NCBI RefSeq assembly: GCF_014638915.1
Contig: NZ_BMFQ01000003.1
Coordinates: 310,001-374,000, forward strand
DNA length: 64,000 bases
Reading direction: 5' to 3'
From: Xanthomarina arctica
GTDB taxonomy: Bacteria > Bacteroidota > Bacteroidia > Flavobacteriales > Flavobacteriaceae
The notes below the pieces were generated by a model. That model saw nothing but the letters and a program-made list of their open reading frames with translations. It was not told where the DNA came from and made no database searches. A program made the position numbers and the translations under genes. This document shows positions 16,942-26,965 of the stretch, in pieces; the first letter of the stretch is position 1, and every line of letters starts with the position of its first letter.

Positions 16942-18057
16942 TTACTTGGAGAGTTTAAAATACAATTCCTGACAGCTATTTACTTCTTTGTCAATATGGT
17001 AATTTTGGATGACATATTCCCTAAAACCTTTTCCTATTTGGCTATTTACAGCTCTGGAATTTGAAAAACACGTTAGTAATGCCAGACGCCATGCCTCTAC
17101 ATCACCAGCAGTAACCAAATGTTCCGGATAGGGCTCTAATTGATCTTTTATCCCTGAAATATTAGAACCTAACACATTTTTTCCACTAGCCATAGCCTCT
17201 AATAAAGAAACAGGAGAACCTTCTTTTCTACCTTTATCTAGGGTTGGCAAGACTACAACTTCTGCTAAACTTAAATAGTCCTGCACCTTATCTTGTTTTC
17301 CACAAAACAATACTGTATCTTCTATACCTAGTTCAATAGTTAATGCATTAAGTTCCTTCCCATAAGAATTATTATTATCTCCAACAATCATCAATTTCCA
17401 GTCAGCAAATGGTACACCAACGCCTTTAAATGCTTTTAGTAATACTTCTATACCTTTTACAGGCACTAAATTAGCGACGCACATAACCACCCGATGCTTA
17501 GGTTCAAGTCCCCATTTTTGGGCTAGGCTTTCACTTTTAAGGACTGGTTTAAAAATTTCAACATCTACACCTCTAGGAATTAAGACTGTTTTTTTAGAGT
17601 TCTTAAAAAACGTCTCCATCATGTCTGTATTTTGAACCGCAATGGCAGTTGCTAAATAACTTCTTAGATACCAAGCATTTTTAGACCCCCCTCCCCAATT
17701 CATGTTTTTTTTGGTGTAAACCCATTTTATACCAGCCATTTTGGCGGCTAAAGGTTCTGAATAATCCGCAGCATAATGAAAGCTATGTATTATATCTGGT
17801 GCTATCTTTTTTAGTTGCCTACTAACGTCATAACAGGCCTTGATAGCACTTAAATAAGGTTTCATAGGTCTGGAATATTCTAAAATATGGATGGGAATAC
17901 CAGATGCTTCCACAATTTTAAAAAAATCCCCACGAGTGTGCACACAAGCAATGTGTGCTTCAAAACGCTTGGAATCTAATCTTGTTACCACATGCAATAA
18001 GGCTTTCCCACTACCAGCTGTTTCAAAATTAGGAATCGTAAACAGTATTTTTATCAT
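16942..18057 (-). CDS. Glycosyltransferase family 4
   Basis: I start this gene at the ATG at 18057, which overlaps the upstream asparagine synthase stop as ATGA; an earlier in-frame start at 18090 would add 11 hydrophobic residues and is less likely. The protein has about 371 residues, begins MIKILFTIPNFETAGSGKA with the glycine-rich GT4 loop, and has LIPRGVDVEIFKPV, CVANLVPVKGIEVL and RKEGSPVSLLEAMASG (EX7E). It is a typical retaining glycosyltransferase, and translational coupling to the preceding gene is likely. Confidence 0.9.
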   Translation of the reverse strand: MIKILFTIPNFETAGSGKALLHVVTRLDSKRFEAHIACVHTRGDFFKIVEASGIPIHILEYSRPMKPYLSAIKACYDVSRQLKKIAPDIIHSFHYAADYSEPLAAKMAGIKWVYTKKNMNWGGGSKNAWYLRSYLATAIAVQNTDMMETFFKNSKKTVLIPRGVDVEIFKPVLKSESLAQKWGLEPKHRVVMCVANLVPVKGIEVLLKAFKGVGVPFADWKLMIVGDNNNSYGKELNALTIELGIEDTVLFCGKQDKVQDYLSLAEVVVLPTLDKGRKEGSPVSLLEAMASGKNVLGSNISGIKDQLEPYPEHLVTAGDVEAWRLALLTCFSNSRAVNSQIGKGFREYVIQNYHIDKEVNSCQELYFKLSK

Positions 18058-19883
18058 TTCAATAAAGCATATAAGGTAAATAATGGCCACTTTAAATCAT
18101 GCTGTTTACTGCTATGCATCTGTAACATATTTTCAATTGCAGTCCGTTCAAATCCAAAAGAGGTTAGATCGGCATCTAATAGACGCTCTGTCATTACAGG
18201 TTTTAAATCTTCTCTCATCCAAGAACTTAGAGGAATAGAAAAACCCTTCTTTACCGTTTCTTCTCTCACAGTTGGAATCCGTTTATGCAAAATGTTTTTT
18301 AGTACTTGTTTGCGTTTGTTTTTCCCGTAACACAACAAAGGGTCTATTTGCAAACTAGCTTCAATCATGTTTTTATCTAAAAAAGGCACGCGCACCTCCA
18401 GACTATTTTCCATACTGGCTAGATCTACTTTCCTTAAGGTTTTTTGCATCATCCCATAAAACTCGGCATGCCGCATGTTCTGTAATAAGGTTCTTGAATC
18501 TTTTGAATTCTGATAGCTATACACCTGATACGCTTCTGGCAAACCCACTCCTTTTAAATCTGGCGCTAGTGCATCAAACCATTCTTTTCTAAATCTGGAA
18601 TGTAATCCTTGTTGTGCCTTTGCTTGACTTGAAGCTAAAAGTACAGCATTCAGATTTTTATTTCCGGAACTGTATTTATCAAAGCCATATAAGCCTTTGC
18701 GTAACAGACTAGGATACTGTTGGTACTTAATGTTTTTACCCACACTCCAAAACCGTTCATAACCAAAAAACAACTCATCGCCTCCGTCACCACTTAAAGC
18801 GACGCTTACCTGTTTTTTTGCTAATTTAGAAACTAAATAAGTAGGCAAGATACTAAAATCCGCCATTGGCTCATGCAAGGACGCCATAGCTTCATCCCAA
18901 TAGGAGAGCATTTCTTTTGCGTTGAGATTCCAAATAGTCTGCTTCAAATCCAAAGCTTCTGCAAATTGTTTGGCGCGCTCCGACTCATCATGAATTTTAC
19001 TATCAGAACCTATAGTAAACACCTGAGTGTTTTTATGGTATTTAACTAATGAGCTCCCCACAAGAGAAGAATCGACACCACCAGACAAAAAAGCACCCAA
19101 AGGGACATCTGATAATAATTGGTTTTGCACGCAACCATCCAAGACAGATTCGATATAAGCTTCAGCTTCCTGCCCGTCAGAAATATAAGATTCTTGCTGT
19201 ACTGGTAGTTCCCAATAGCGTTGTTGCTTTTTAGAACCATTTTTATTAAAAGTAATAATTTCACCGGGCAATACCTGAAAAGTATCAGCATATAGACCAA
19301 AAGGTGCTGGTAAAAAATGTTGTTCTAAATACAGCTTTAAAACCTGAGGATTTATTGATTTGTTGGAAAAGACAGGATGTTTAATAATCTGGTCGTATTG
19401 ACTAGCTGCTACTAAGGTTTTCCCATCCCACCCATAAAACAAAGGCTTAATCCCTGCAAAATCTCTGACCAAACTAAATTCTTGGCTTTCATGATTAAAA
19501 ATAGCGATAGCAAACATGCCATTAAGCGCTTTTACTGTTTTTTCTATCCCCCAGAGCTCTAAACATACAGTAAGGGTTTCCGTATCGCTATGACCTTGAT
19601 AGTTACCGAAACCTAATTTTTTTCGCAACTCTAAATGGTTGTAGATTTCGCCATTAAAAACAATCGTGAATTTTTTATGAGGACTGTGCATGGGTTGTTG
19701 TCCTGCTAAAGACGTATCTAAAATAGACAGCCTATTAAACCCCATTTGTACTTGAGTCCCTAAAGAAACATAGCCTCTATTATCAGGACCACGCTTATGT
19801 GAAAGTGCCAGTAATTCTAAAAAATGCTCCTTTTTTAGTCCCTCTTGAGTTGATAGATGGTATTCAGCTAAAAATCCACACAT
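18054..19883 (-). CDS. asnB: Asparagine synthase (glutamine-hydrolysing)
   Basis: This 609-residue AsnB-type protein has the class II glutaminase nucleophile Cys2 (MCGF), NGEIYNHLELR and SDTETL in the glutaminase domain, then the ATP pyrophosphatase-type loop SGGVDSS near residue 268 and SGDGGDELFFGYERF. In polysaccharide clusters such enzymes often amidate a sugar carboxylate or an amino-acid decoration instead of making free asparagine. With UDP-uronic acid synthesis encoded at 42-47 kb, amidation of a uronic acid is a reasonable inference. The stop overlaps the downstream GT4 start. Confidence 0.9.
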   Translation of the reverse strand: MCGFLAEYHLSTQEGLKKEHFLELLALSHKRGPDNRGYVSLGTQVQMGFNRLSILDTSLAGQQPMHSPHKKFTIVFNGEIYNHLELRKKLGFGNYQGHSDTETLTVCLELWGIEKTVKALNGMFAIAIFNHESQEFSLVRDFAGIKPLFYGWDGKTLVAASQYDQIIKHPVFSNKSINPQVLKLYLEQHFLPAPFGLYADTFQVLPGEIITFNKNGSKKQQRYWELPVQQESYISDGQEAEAYIESVLDGCVQNQLLSDVPLGAFLSGGVDSSLVGSSLVKYHKNTQVFTIGSDSKIHDESERAKQFAEALDLKQTIWNLNAKEMLSYWDEAMASLHEPMADFSILPTYLVSKLAKKQVSVALSGDGGDELFFGYERFWSVGKNIKYQQYPSLLRKGLYGFDKYSSGNKNLNAVLLASSQAKAQQGLHSRFRKEWFDALAPDLKGVGLPEAYQVYSYQNSKDSRTLLQNMRHAEFYGMMQKTLRKVDLASMENSLEVRVPFLDKNMIEASLQIDPLLCYGKNKRKQVLKNILHKRIPTVREETVKKGFSIPLSSWMREDLKPVMTERLLDADLTSFGFERTAIENMLQMHSSKQHDLKWPLFTLYALLK

Positions 19884-19962
19884 AAATAAATACTCTTATT
19901 TTTAAATTAACTAAGAAACAGTTCCAAGTCCGCCATCGCAAGATAATAATTATATTTTAGGC

Positions 19963-20976
19963 TTATTTTAAAACATACTTCATATAGTACTTTAAAATGT
20001 AATAACCATAAAATTTATACAAATTCATCCAACCTGTTAGCATAATCAAACTAATAAAGGGTTTTAACACCCATGGGATTCTCAAGGGTTTTATATCTTT
20101 TACAAGTTTGTTTTTCAGCTGTTTCCTATGGGTATAACCTTTAGTTAAAGCTAGCATTTTTGGAATATATCCATAAACTCGAAGCAACACCTTCTTTTTA
20201 AATGCTAATGGTACCTGATGTGTTAGCAAATAAGGAAGGTGTTCATGTATCAAGGGCTCCCAATAGGTAAACTCTTTCGCCGTTATTTTATTTTGAGTCG
20301 ACACCGTTGAATCTTGATGCCTATAATACAATAACACCTTTTTATCTAAATGGCCTATGCTACATTCCATACCTAACTTGACGTGAAAAGCAGCGTCTTC
20401 TCCTAACATTAATTTAGGATTAAAACGTCCTGTTTTATCAAAAACGAATGCTCTATGTAAAAAACAACCGGTGTTGGATAATTTGCCATAATGCATCCAC
20501 CGAATGCCCCAATAATATGGTTCATTTACCGTAAGCACATTGGTATCTATCAGGTTTATTTTTGCATCCTTGAGTCTGAAGTTAGATTTTACCATATTAC
20601 CATGAACACTATCTAGGTCTTTATTTTTTAATAGCACCGCCAATAAAGCATTTAAAGCATTCTCGAATAATTGATCGTCCACATCAAAAAAATAAATAAA
20701 GTCTCCTTTAGCATGTTTTAAACCGGTATTCCTTGCAGAAGCCGCCCCTTGAACAGACTCTTTATATAGAGAAACACGAGAGTCATTTTTAAGAATATCG
20801 TTAATAATTCCCACCGAATTATCAACTGAATTATTATCAATAAAAAGAATTTCAAAGTCTGGAACCTGCTGCTTAATTATAACCCGATAAGCCTCCTTAA
20901 TAAATAAAGCCCCATTATAAATGGGAATAATTATACTTATTAAATGCGACTTATTTAAACTAGTGTTATATGGCAT
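19963..20976 (-). CDS. Glycosyltransferase family 2
   Basis: This 337-residue GT2 protein has ISIIIPIYNGALFIKEAY at the N-terminus, ILFIDNNSVDNS, AASARNTGLKHAKGDFIYF with the DVDD metal-binding site near residue 107, and MLGEDAAFHVKLG as the catalytic region. The C-terminal 60 residues are basic and hydrophobic and may lie on the membrane. It follows 2 bp after the asparagine-synthetase-like gene. The sugar is unknown. Confidence 0.9.
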   Translation of the reverse strand: MPYNTSLNKSHLISIIIPIYNGALFIKEAYRVIIKQQVPDFEILFIDNNSVDNSVGIINDILKNDSRVSLYKESVQGAASARNTGLKHAKGDFIYFFDVDDQLFENALNALLAVLLKNKDLDSVHGNMVKSNFRLKDAKINLIDTNVLTVNEPYYWGIRWMHYGKLSNTGCFLHRAFVFDKTGRFNPKLMLGEDAAFHVKLGMECSIGHLDKKVLLYYRHQDSTVSTQNKITAKEFTYWEPLIHEHLPYLLTHQVPLAFKKKVLLRVYGYIPKMLALTKGYTHRKQLKNKLVKDIKPLRIPWVLKPFISLIMLTGWMNLYKFYGYYILKYYMKYVLK

Positions 20977-20978
20977 GC

Positions 20979-22364
20979 TTAAAGGTTCCTTTTTTTATTC
21001 CAAAGAGACAAAGTCAATAACATACTCACAGGATGTGAATAAAAAATAGGGTCCGTTGTTTTAAATTGGGTATAAAGTTTATCAATTACCTCTTTGTCAA
21101 CAAACTCTAAAAAATCAGGTTGATATATATAACCCCTTAACTTTTCATCATTTGCTGTGCCTAAAAATTGCAATTCCCAATTGCGTTGAATGTACTTTTT
21201 TCCCAACAAGCTTTGGGTTTCATTTTTTAATTTATTAGCTATGCGATAGGGTAAATTGTAAGGCATCTTATTTCTATGGTAGGTATTTAAATTAAAAGGC
21301 ATGTGATCTTGCCATGGAATAGCAGCCACTTTTGGATTTCTTTTCTTGATGTACGCAATTTGCAGTTTTCTATCGGCTAAATACGCTTCAGGGATTTCGC
21401 AAATAAATTGACACATCCGGTCGTCATAATAAGGCACGTTAACAGGATGGGCGGCCTGAAAAAAGCTTAGGCTTACAGAGGTCCAACGAGGTGCCCAATA
21501 CAAACTTTTAAAAGCCCTAATTTTTGCACTCTTATTGGTAATCTCAATTTGATCTAATAAGGTTTGAATGCGTGCCTTCAAATAACTTTCAAAATCACCT
21601 TCTAAGGCCCAAGAGTTCCACAGGGCATTCGCTAATTCTAGCCCTCCTTTTTTAATCACTTTTTTATAAATGAGGTCTAATTCTGTTAGGCCTTCATCTT
21701 TAGCAGCGATACCTCTATCAAATAACACATCTCCCCAATGTCCTAAAGAAAATTCACCGTTCATGGCTTTAAATTGATCTAAAACAGCCATTTGTCTAGG
21801 GTGTGTGAATTCCGAATAGCACTGGTTGATATTCGCTGCCTCATCCAAAACATCCCATAAATAATTTGGAGGAATTAAATACCCATCGAAATCAAACCCA
21901 CAGGCTTCGGCTATTTGTTTACTGATGTGATGTTCCTTAAAACCTCCTGCAAAAGAATAGGAATAACTCTGTACGTCCGCTTTTAAATACCTTAATGCCA
22001 CTGCCTGGCTCCTACTATCCAAACCCCCTGATAAGGGTAGCAAAACCCTGTTGTTTCCAGTTTGCTCCTTTACAATATCTTCAAATAAATCGGTAAACTC
22101 GTCCAAAGCAGTAGTAAAAGAGATATCTCTAGGAGTATGGTGCCATTTAAAATAGGATTTTTCACTTTTTATAACCCCATTAGGATCTAATTGATAACTT
22201 GTTCCAGGCTGCAAGACTTTCTGGTCTAAATAATAACTATCCCCTTCCAAAAAAAAACCAGTAGCTGCAAAAATACAAATGGCTTCATAATTTGGTTTAT
22301 GAGACGCTTCTACTTTAGCAAAAGTTTGTGTTATAGGAATAATGGGCGTTGTTATGGCTTTCAT
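20979..22364 (-). CDS. Asparagine-synthetase-like protein lacking the glutaminase site
   Basis: This 461-residue protein keeps the synthetase domain, with LLPLSGGLDSRSQAVALRY as the PP-loop and EHHISKQIAEACGFDFDGY, but begins only with the tail of the glutaminase domain (GDSYYLDQKVLQPGTSY). It lacks the Cys2 nucleophile and the NGEIYN region, so it could not take ammonia from glutamine unaided. It may use free ammonia, a partner subunit such as the intact AsnB encoded two genes downstream, or an amine acceptor as in beta-lactam synthetase-like enzymes. The PP-loop looks intact, so this seems a specialised enzyme, not a wreck. Confidence 0.8.
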   Translation of the reverse strand: MKAITTPIIPITQTFAKVEASHKPNYEAICIFAATGFFLEGDSYYLDQKVLQPGTSYQLDPNGVIKSEKSYFKWHHTPRDISFTTALDEFTDLFEDIVKEQTGNNRVLLPLSGGLDSRSQAVALRYLKADVQSYSYSFAGGFKEHHISKQIAEACGFDFDGYLIPPNYLWDVLDEAANINQCYSEFTHPRQMAVLDQFKAMNGEFSLGHWGDVLFDRGIAAKDEGLTELDLIYKKVIKKGGLELANALWNSWALEGDFESYLKARIQTLLDQIEITNKSAKIRAFKSLYWAPRWTSVSLSFFQAAHPVNVPYYDDRMCQFICEIPEAYLADRKLQIAYIKKRNPKVAAIPWQDHMPFNLNTYHRNKMPYNLPYRIANKLKNETQSLLGKKYIQRNWELQFLGTANDEKLRGYIYQPDFLEFVDKEVIDKLYTQFKTTDPIFYSHPVSMLLTLSLWNKKRNL

Positions 22365-22419
22365 ATTTCAATAGTAAGGAAACTCATGTTTATATTTTAA
22401 TAGCAAATAGCTTGCTATA

Positions 22420-23331
22420 TTATTCAAAAGACGCCTCCGTGATACCAAAGTAATCGAAAATTTCAATAATTTGTCTATCATTATCAGCTTCAAATACGTT
22501 ATTTGAGAATAAACTTTCCTTTTGAGAATCAGGTATTTCAATTAATGGGTTATAATAATAATTGGTAAATACCACTGGGATATTATTTGCAATTTGTCCC
22601 GCTTTTAGCCAAATATCATCATTTCTACAATCGGTCTTTTTAATCCCTTCAAGATCAAAAAATGATTTTTTAAAAAAACTTGGCTGGTATAACACACCTC
22701 CTACACCCGTAGAAAAAATGTACTTTGATGGTTCAGCATCCTTAACCTTATTAATTTTCCATTCTCTATAAGGCACATAGCTATCTCCATCCTTTTTCAT
22801 ATAGCGAACCCGATTAGCAACCACACTATTGGGGTACCTTTTATGAGTCTCTAATAATACTTTTAGTAAGTCTTTAGGATAAATTACATCATCATCTACT
22901 GTAACAATTAAATTCTCTGGGTATTTTTGAAAAGCAAAATAGTATTTTTTATGGGCCTTTATGTCTTCACAAAATTCAATATCTAGGCCCAGTGGTCTTA
23001 ATTCTAACAATGAGATTGGCAAAGATTCTACGCCATCTGGAAATTGCTCAATTCCCAACCATAATACTATTTTATTAGGTCTTACAGTTTGATTTAAGAT
23101 GCTTTTTATTACCAGATAAACAATATCTATTCTAGCCGGAAAAGACGTTAAACTTACTATTACATTGCTATCACTATCTGTTCCTAACGCTTCTTTTGAT
23201 CTGTTTTTATAATATCTTACCAGAGCTACTTTTAAGTATTTATAGAGTTGCCAAACTAGCCATCTCTTTAGCTTATTTTCTTTTCCAGCAGGTTTCTTGG
23301 TTAAAAAATAGTGATATAAAAAATGAATCAT
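22420..23331 (-). CDS. GT-A type glycosyltransferase
   Basis: This 303-residue protein has VIVSLTSFPARIDIVYLVIK, the IVLWLG strand and LIVTVDDDVIYPKDLL, an aspartate-rich metal site, followed by GVGGVLYQPSFF and NDDIWLKAG. This matches the small family of bacterial GT-A enzymes that begin with the phrase VSLTSxPxR. It should be a metal-dependent transferase acting in the cytoplasm. Fifty-five bases separate it from the next gene. Its exact CAZy family is unclear to me. Confidence 0.75.
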   Translation of the reverse strand: MIHFLYHYFLTKKPAGKENKLKRWLVWQLYKYLKVALVRYYKNRSKEALGTDSDSNVIVSLTSFPARIDIVYLVIKSILNQTVRPNKIVLWLGIEQFPDGVESLPISLLELRPLGLDIEFCEDIKAHKKYYFAFQKYPENLIVTVDDDVIYPKDLLKVLLETHKRYPNSVVANRVRYMKKDGDSYVPYREWKINKVKDAEPSKYIFSTGVGGVLYQPSFFKKSFFDLEGIKKTDCRNDDIWLKAGQIANNIPVVFTNYYYNPLIEIPDSQKESLFSNNVFEADNDRQIIEIFDYFGITEASFE

Positions 23332-23489
23332 GTGTTAGTTAGTTTTAAACGACTCTAAAATATTAGGTTAATAAAAACACTTAGGTGTAAATATAGGATT
23401 AATTCTTAACCCATTCGAAACATCATTTTAAAAGAAAACATTCAAAATGTGTAACGAATAATTATTCAATTATCTGCTTTTTTTTTCCA

Positions 23490-24590
23490 TTAGGTAATAT
23501 TTACACGTAATTCTAAGCTATTGGATTCTAAATCCACTTTCAAGTGAAAATCAAAACCTTGATATAATAAAAACTTCAACAACAAATCATTGACCTCTTT
23601 TAGAGAATATTCCCCCTTGGCTTTTAAATCTCGATTTCTAATAGTCCAAATGCGATAAAGCACCGATTTAAAATTAACATTTCTTTCAGGTACAAACTGA
23701 ACAAATTTAAAAGCCCAAGCCCCTTTAGTTAACCGATTAAGTTCAAAAAACAAAAAAAAGTCTACCTCTGTTTTATAAGACGTTACCGTTTTAGAAATAG
23801 GCGTATTAATAAGATTGTTATAATATTCTTTTTCAACAACTTCACCCCAACCCTTATTATTGACTTTAATTAGCCTTTTCTCACTATTAAATTTACGTTT
23901 TTTATCATTATGAAATCGAACTTGATCAAAGGTTAAGTCCTCACTTAATAACTTGTTTTTTAATTCTTTAAAAGGTTTATGGTATTGATGAAAGACTAAA
24001 ATATCTTCTGAATAAAAATCTTTTGACACGCCATTCAATACCAACCTGTCTATAACATCTTCATCCTCGGATCCCCAACAATTAAAAAATTCATCAAACC
24101 CATTAATAGACATTAATGCCGGTTTAGGGTACAAACTAATCCCTTTAGCTCTCTGATTGCTTACACTTTCCGGTTTAAATTCATGATTAGCAAAAGTTTC
24201 TTTCTCTGATAAATAGCCAACCTTAAAAAAAGTAACTTTACTTTTATCAGATAATGTAGTTAACATTCCATTAAATGAAGGATGAAAAATCATATCTATA
24301 TCAGCCGATAATATAAAATCAGTTTCGGCTAGTTTAATCCCAATATTGATAGCTTTAGACCTATTCCAAGGTTTCCCTTCGCTCGAGGTATAAATATAGG
24401 TTACAAAAGGATAAGCTTCTAAAAAGGATGCAACTTGATTAGAAATCTCAATTTCAGAACCATAGTCTATAAAAAGAACTTCAAAATTTTTATTTTCTTG
24501 AGCCACCAAAGAGTCCAATGACCTTTTAATTCGGTCAATATCTCTATTTCTATATGGATAAATATATGTAATCAATGGGTTAAAAATCAA
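23490..24590 (-). CDS. Glycosyltransferase family 2 with GT7-like C-terminal motif
   Basis: This 366-residue GT-A protein has ITYIYPYRNRDIDRIKRSLD, VLFIDYGSE, ILSADIDMIFHP (DxD) and FDEFFNCWGSEDEDVIDRL. The last resembles the WGxEDxD signature of GT7/chondroitin-polymerase-type galactosaminyl and glucuronyl transferases. It may therefore transfer an N-acetylhexosamine or a uronic acid, which is inference from the motif only. Its start overlaps the neighbouring upstream gene by 11 bp. About 110 residues at the C-terminus have no recognised domain. Confidence 0.82.
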   Translation of the reverse strand: MIFNPLITYIYPYRNRDIDRIKRSLDSLVAQENKNFEVLFIDYGSEIEISNQVASFLEAYPFVTYIYTSSEGKPWNRSKAINIGIKLAETDFILSADIDMIFHPSFNGMLTTLSDKSKVTFFKVGYLSEKETFANHEFKPESVSNQRAKGISLYPKPALMSINGFDEFFNCWGSEDEDVIDRLVLNGVSKDFYSEDILVFHQYHKPFKELKNKLLSEDLTFDQVRFHNDKKRKFNSEKRLIKVNNKGWGEVVEKEYYNNLINTPISKTVTSYKTEVDFFLFFELNRLTKGAWAFKFVQFVPERNVNFKSVLYRIWTIRNRDLKAKGEYSLKEVNDLLLKFLLYQGFDFHLKVDLESNSLELRVNIT

Positions 24591-25554
24591 GTTTTAAATA
24601 TGAATACCCCTTTTTGAAACTGAGGTATAAAAATGCACCTCTAATTATATTTAGCACTAATTTTACTTGGGTTATATAGGACAATTTTATATCTGGAATA
24701 TGTTTCACTATTGAAGGAAAAACAATAAATACTTTTTTTAAAGATCTCGTAAAAACAGTCTGTCTAAAAATTTCAAACATATGTGTAAAGACAATTCTTT
24801 TAGTAGTTAAGTCCATTCTATCTCCAAATTTATTAAAAAGTTCATTCTTAACATATAAATTAGATTTCAATTTTTTTACATTATTTACAATAGAATTTGA
24901 CATGTTTTCACCATGACAACCCACTTTCACTAAAGGTATATCCGTAAAACTATAGTTTTCTGAAATAGCAAGCACTCTAATATGGAAATCATAGTCCTGA
25001 GATTGTGTTAAACCTTCATTAAATTTGAGATGATGCTTTTCAAGAAAAGACCTTTTCCATAAGGGCGCTTGTGTTAACCAAAATATTGTAAAAGCAACAA
25101 AATCTTGAAAGATATCGTCAGACTTGAGTTTTTTTGCCCTTAACCCCAATTCTTCGCCACTACTAACGTCATACATCATAGATTGACAAATAGTATAATC
25201 AAAAGTTGTTTGATGTAAAAGCCCCATTTGAATCTCGAGTTTTTTGGGTAACATGAGGTCATCACTATCAAACCAATTGATATATTTTCCTTTACTTTGC
25301 TCAAAGCCATAATTCCGTGACGCATTCCCCCCTCGCAAACGATCTTTGGGCCTATGATGGTATTGAAATCTAACATCCTTTAAGCTATATTTTTTAATAA
25401 GTTCTGCTGTATTATCTGTACTCCCATCATCCACCACAAGACACTCCCAATTTTGGTAAGTTTGGGCCAATACAGAATCCAAGGTTTCACCAATTAAATG
25501 GGCACGGTTAAAGGTTGGTATAATGATACTAATCAATGGCTCTTTAAAATCCAT
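24580..25554 (-). CDS. Glycosyltransferase family 2
   Basis: This 324-residue GT2 protein has ISIIIPTFNRAHLIGETLDS, CLVVDDGSTDNTAELI, the Asn-Tyr-Gly region GNASRNYGFEQSKGKY and WFDSDDLMLPKK as the metal site, with TQSQDYDFHIRVLA as the catalytic part. The C-terminus ends in a hydrophobic stretch (KLVLNIIRGAFLYLSF) that could associate with the membrane. It lies 3 bp from the upstream sulfotransferase gene and overlaps the downstream gene. Confidence 0.92.
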   Translation of the reverse strand: MDFKEPLISIIIPTFNRAHLIGETLDSVLAQTYQNWECLVVDDGSTDNTAELIKKYSLKDVRFQYHHRPKDRLRGGNASRNYGFEQSKGKYINWFDSDDLMLPKKLEIQMGLLHQTTFDYTICQSMMYDVSSGEELGLRAKKLKSDDIFQDFVAFTIFWLTQAPLWKRSFLEKHHLKFNEGLTQSQDYDFHIRVLAISENYSFTDIPLVKVGCHGENMSNSIVNNVKKLKSNLYVKNELFNKFGDRMDLTTKRIVFTHMFEIFRQTVFTRSLKKVFIVFPSIVKHIPDIKLSYITQVKLVLNIIRGAFLYLSFKKGYSYLKLDF

Positions 25555-25557
25555 AGG

Positions 25558-26526
25558 TTACTTTATAGGGTAGCTATTAAAAGCAGAATACACTTTAAGT
25601 TCAAAATAATCAAAAATAGCTTGAATATTTAACAACTCATCATTATTAAAGTTTTTAAAAACTGACTCTAATTGTTCTTGAGGTTTCGACTTTAATTGAT
25701 TATCAAAATTTGAAGCACTAGCTTTTCTAAATTCTATTTTTTTTAACAACTCTGATAATAAATTAATATTTAATCCTTTTAATACAGCCTTAAATGTTTT
25801 CTCTGGGTCTAAAACCAAGTCTTCGTAAAAGACAACCATCCATTTATTATTATTTTTATGGTTTAAAATATTCACATTATTAATGCACCAAACAGCTATT
25901 TCAACCTCTAATTTAGTTTTTAAATTATTCAAATAATTTTGATGTTTTAAGAAGCGTTGGTTGTTAATGCAATCTGGAATAATAAAATTACCTTCATTTT
26001 TTAGAGATAAGATATTTTGAGAGGTCATTTTATCAAATGTCTTCAATCTGGAAACACAAGTAGTTATGGGATGCCTTAGCAACAAAATTGGACGATATTT
26101 CAAGTTTGGAAACGTATTCACTACCCACGGAAGCAACTGATTCCCTCTTACAAATTTAGTCAATACATATTTTGAATATCTAATATCTTTAAATTTTAAA
26201 AATTGAGTTGTCCAAGAATTGCATGTTTGAAATCTAAATATTCGTTTAAATAGTTTTTTATATTTAATCTTGGTGTTGTTTAAAGGCAAGCAAGGCCTCC
26301 ACCCAAATTTATAATTTTCTGGAACTACCCCTTTTTCCAAATGTAAAGGTTCCCAATTAACAATAACTCCTGGTACATTTTGAAACAACTCCATTAACCA
26401 TGTACTCCCAGATCTCGCCTCGCTAAAAATTAAAAGAGACTCATCCAATTTATACCTTTTTAGCCTTAAAAGTACTTGAATGATATTTTGTTTACTTTTA
26501 TTCTTTATTTTTTTAAAAAATTGCAT
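25558..26526 (-). CDS. Sulfotransferase family protein (2)
   Basis: This 322-residue protein has LLIFSEARSGSTWLMELF (PAPS 5'-phosphosulfate loop, about 36-43) and RPILLLRHPITTCVSRLKTF (3'-phosphate site with Arg and Ser). It is the size expected of carbohydrate sulfotransferases. It is the first biosynthetic gene of cassette 1; the small helix-turn-helix-like gene lies 214 bp upstream on the same strand with no terminator between. It probably sulfates the glycan in the cytoplasm before export. Confidence 0.85.
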   Translation of the reverse strand: MQFFKKIKNKSKQNIIQVLLRLKRYKLDESLLIFSEARSGSTWLMELFQNVPGVIVNWEPLHLEKGVVPENYKFGWRPCLPLNNTKIKYKKLFKRIFRFQTCNSWTTQFLKFKDIRYSKYVLTKFVRGNQLLPWVVNTFPNLKYRPILLLRHPITTCVSRLKTFDKMTSQNILSLKNEGNFIIPDCINNQRFLKHQNYLNNLKTKLEVEIAVWCINNVNILNHKNNNKWMVVFYEDLVLDPEKTFKAVLKGLNINLLSELLKKIEFRKASASNFDNQLKSKPQEQLESVFKNFNNDELLNIQAIFDYFELKVYSAFNSYPIK

Positions 26527-26740
26527 AAATAATGTTTATTAGAACAAAGCCCTAAGATACAAAGTACAATGATAATCACTAATAAAAACAATAAAAAGTA
26601 GTTGAGATCATGTTAGGAATCTCTTAGAAATAATTAGAAATAAAAGGAAGATAAAATAAGAAAGAAATTGACAGAAGTCAAAAACTTAAGAGAATTTAGG
26701 AGAAGCGTTTAGCCATATTAAAACCTAAAAAAAAAGGTAT

Positions 26741-26965
26741 TTATTTAGTAGAAGTCTTGTCACTGGCTAGATCTATACCATTAAGCATATTAAAAATCTC
26801 CTCATAAGGTAAACACTCAAAATCACAAAACTCGCGAATGGTAACAGACTGATGCTTTTTCTTACCATAAGCGTCTTTAATAGTACGCAACAATTTTTGT
26901 GCGGTACTAGGTTTCTTTCCTAAAATAATTCCAATCTCGGAACTGTTGATGCATAATTTTCTCAT
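26741..26965 (-). CDS. Small helix-turn-helix-like protein, locus B
   Basis: This 74-residue basic protein begins MRKLCINSSEIGIILG and has PSTAQKLLRTI as the putative recognition helix, then VTIREFCDFECLPYEEIFNML. It aligns by eye with the proteins at 829 and 40190: S-x-(D/E)-I, a following Gly, (S/T)-A, FC and LP are shared. It lies upstream of and codirectional with cassette 1. The 11-bp repeat array at 27340-27383 lies 375 bp upstream of its start. A role as cassette-specific regulator is inferred; the fold assignment is by pattern only. Confidence 0.65.
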   Translation of the reverse strand: MRKLCINSSEIGIILGKKPSTAQKLLRTIKDAYGKKKHQSVTIREFCDFECLPYEEIFNMLNGIDLASDKTSTK

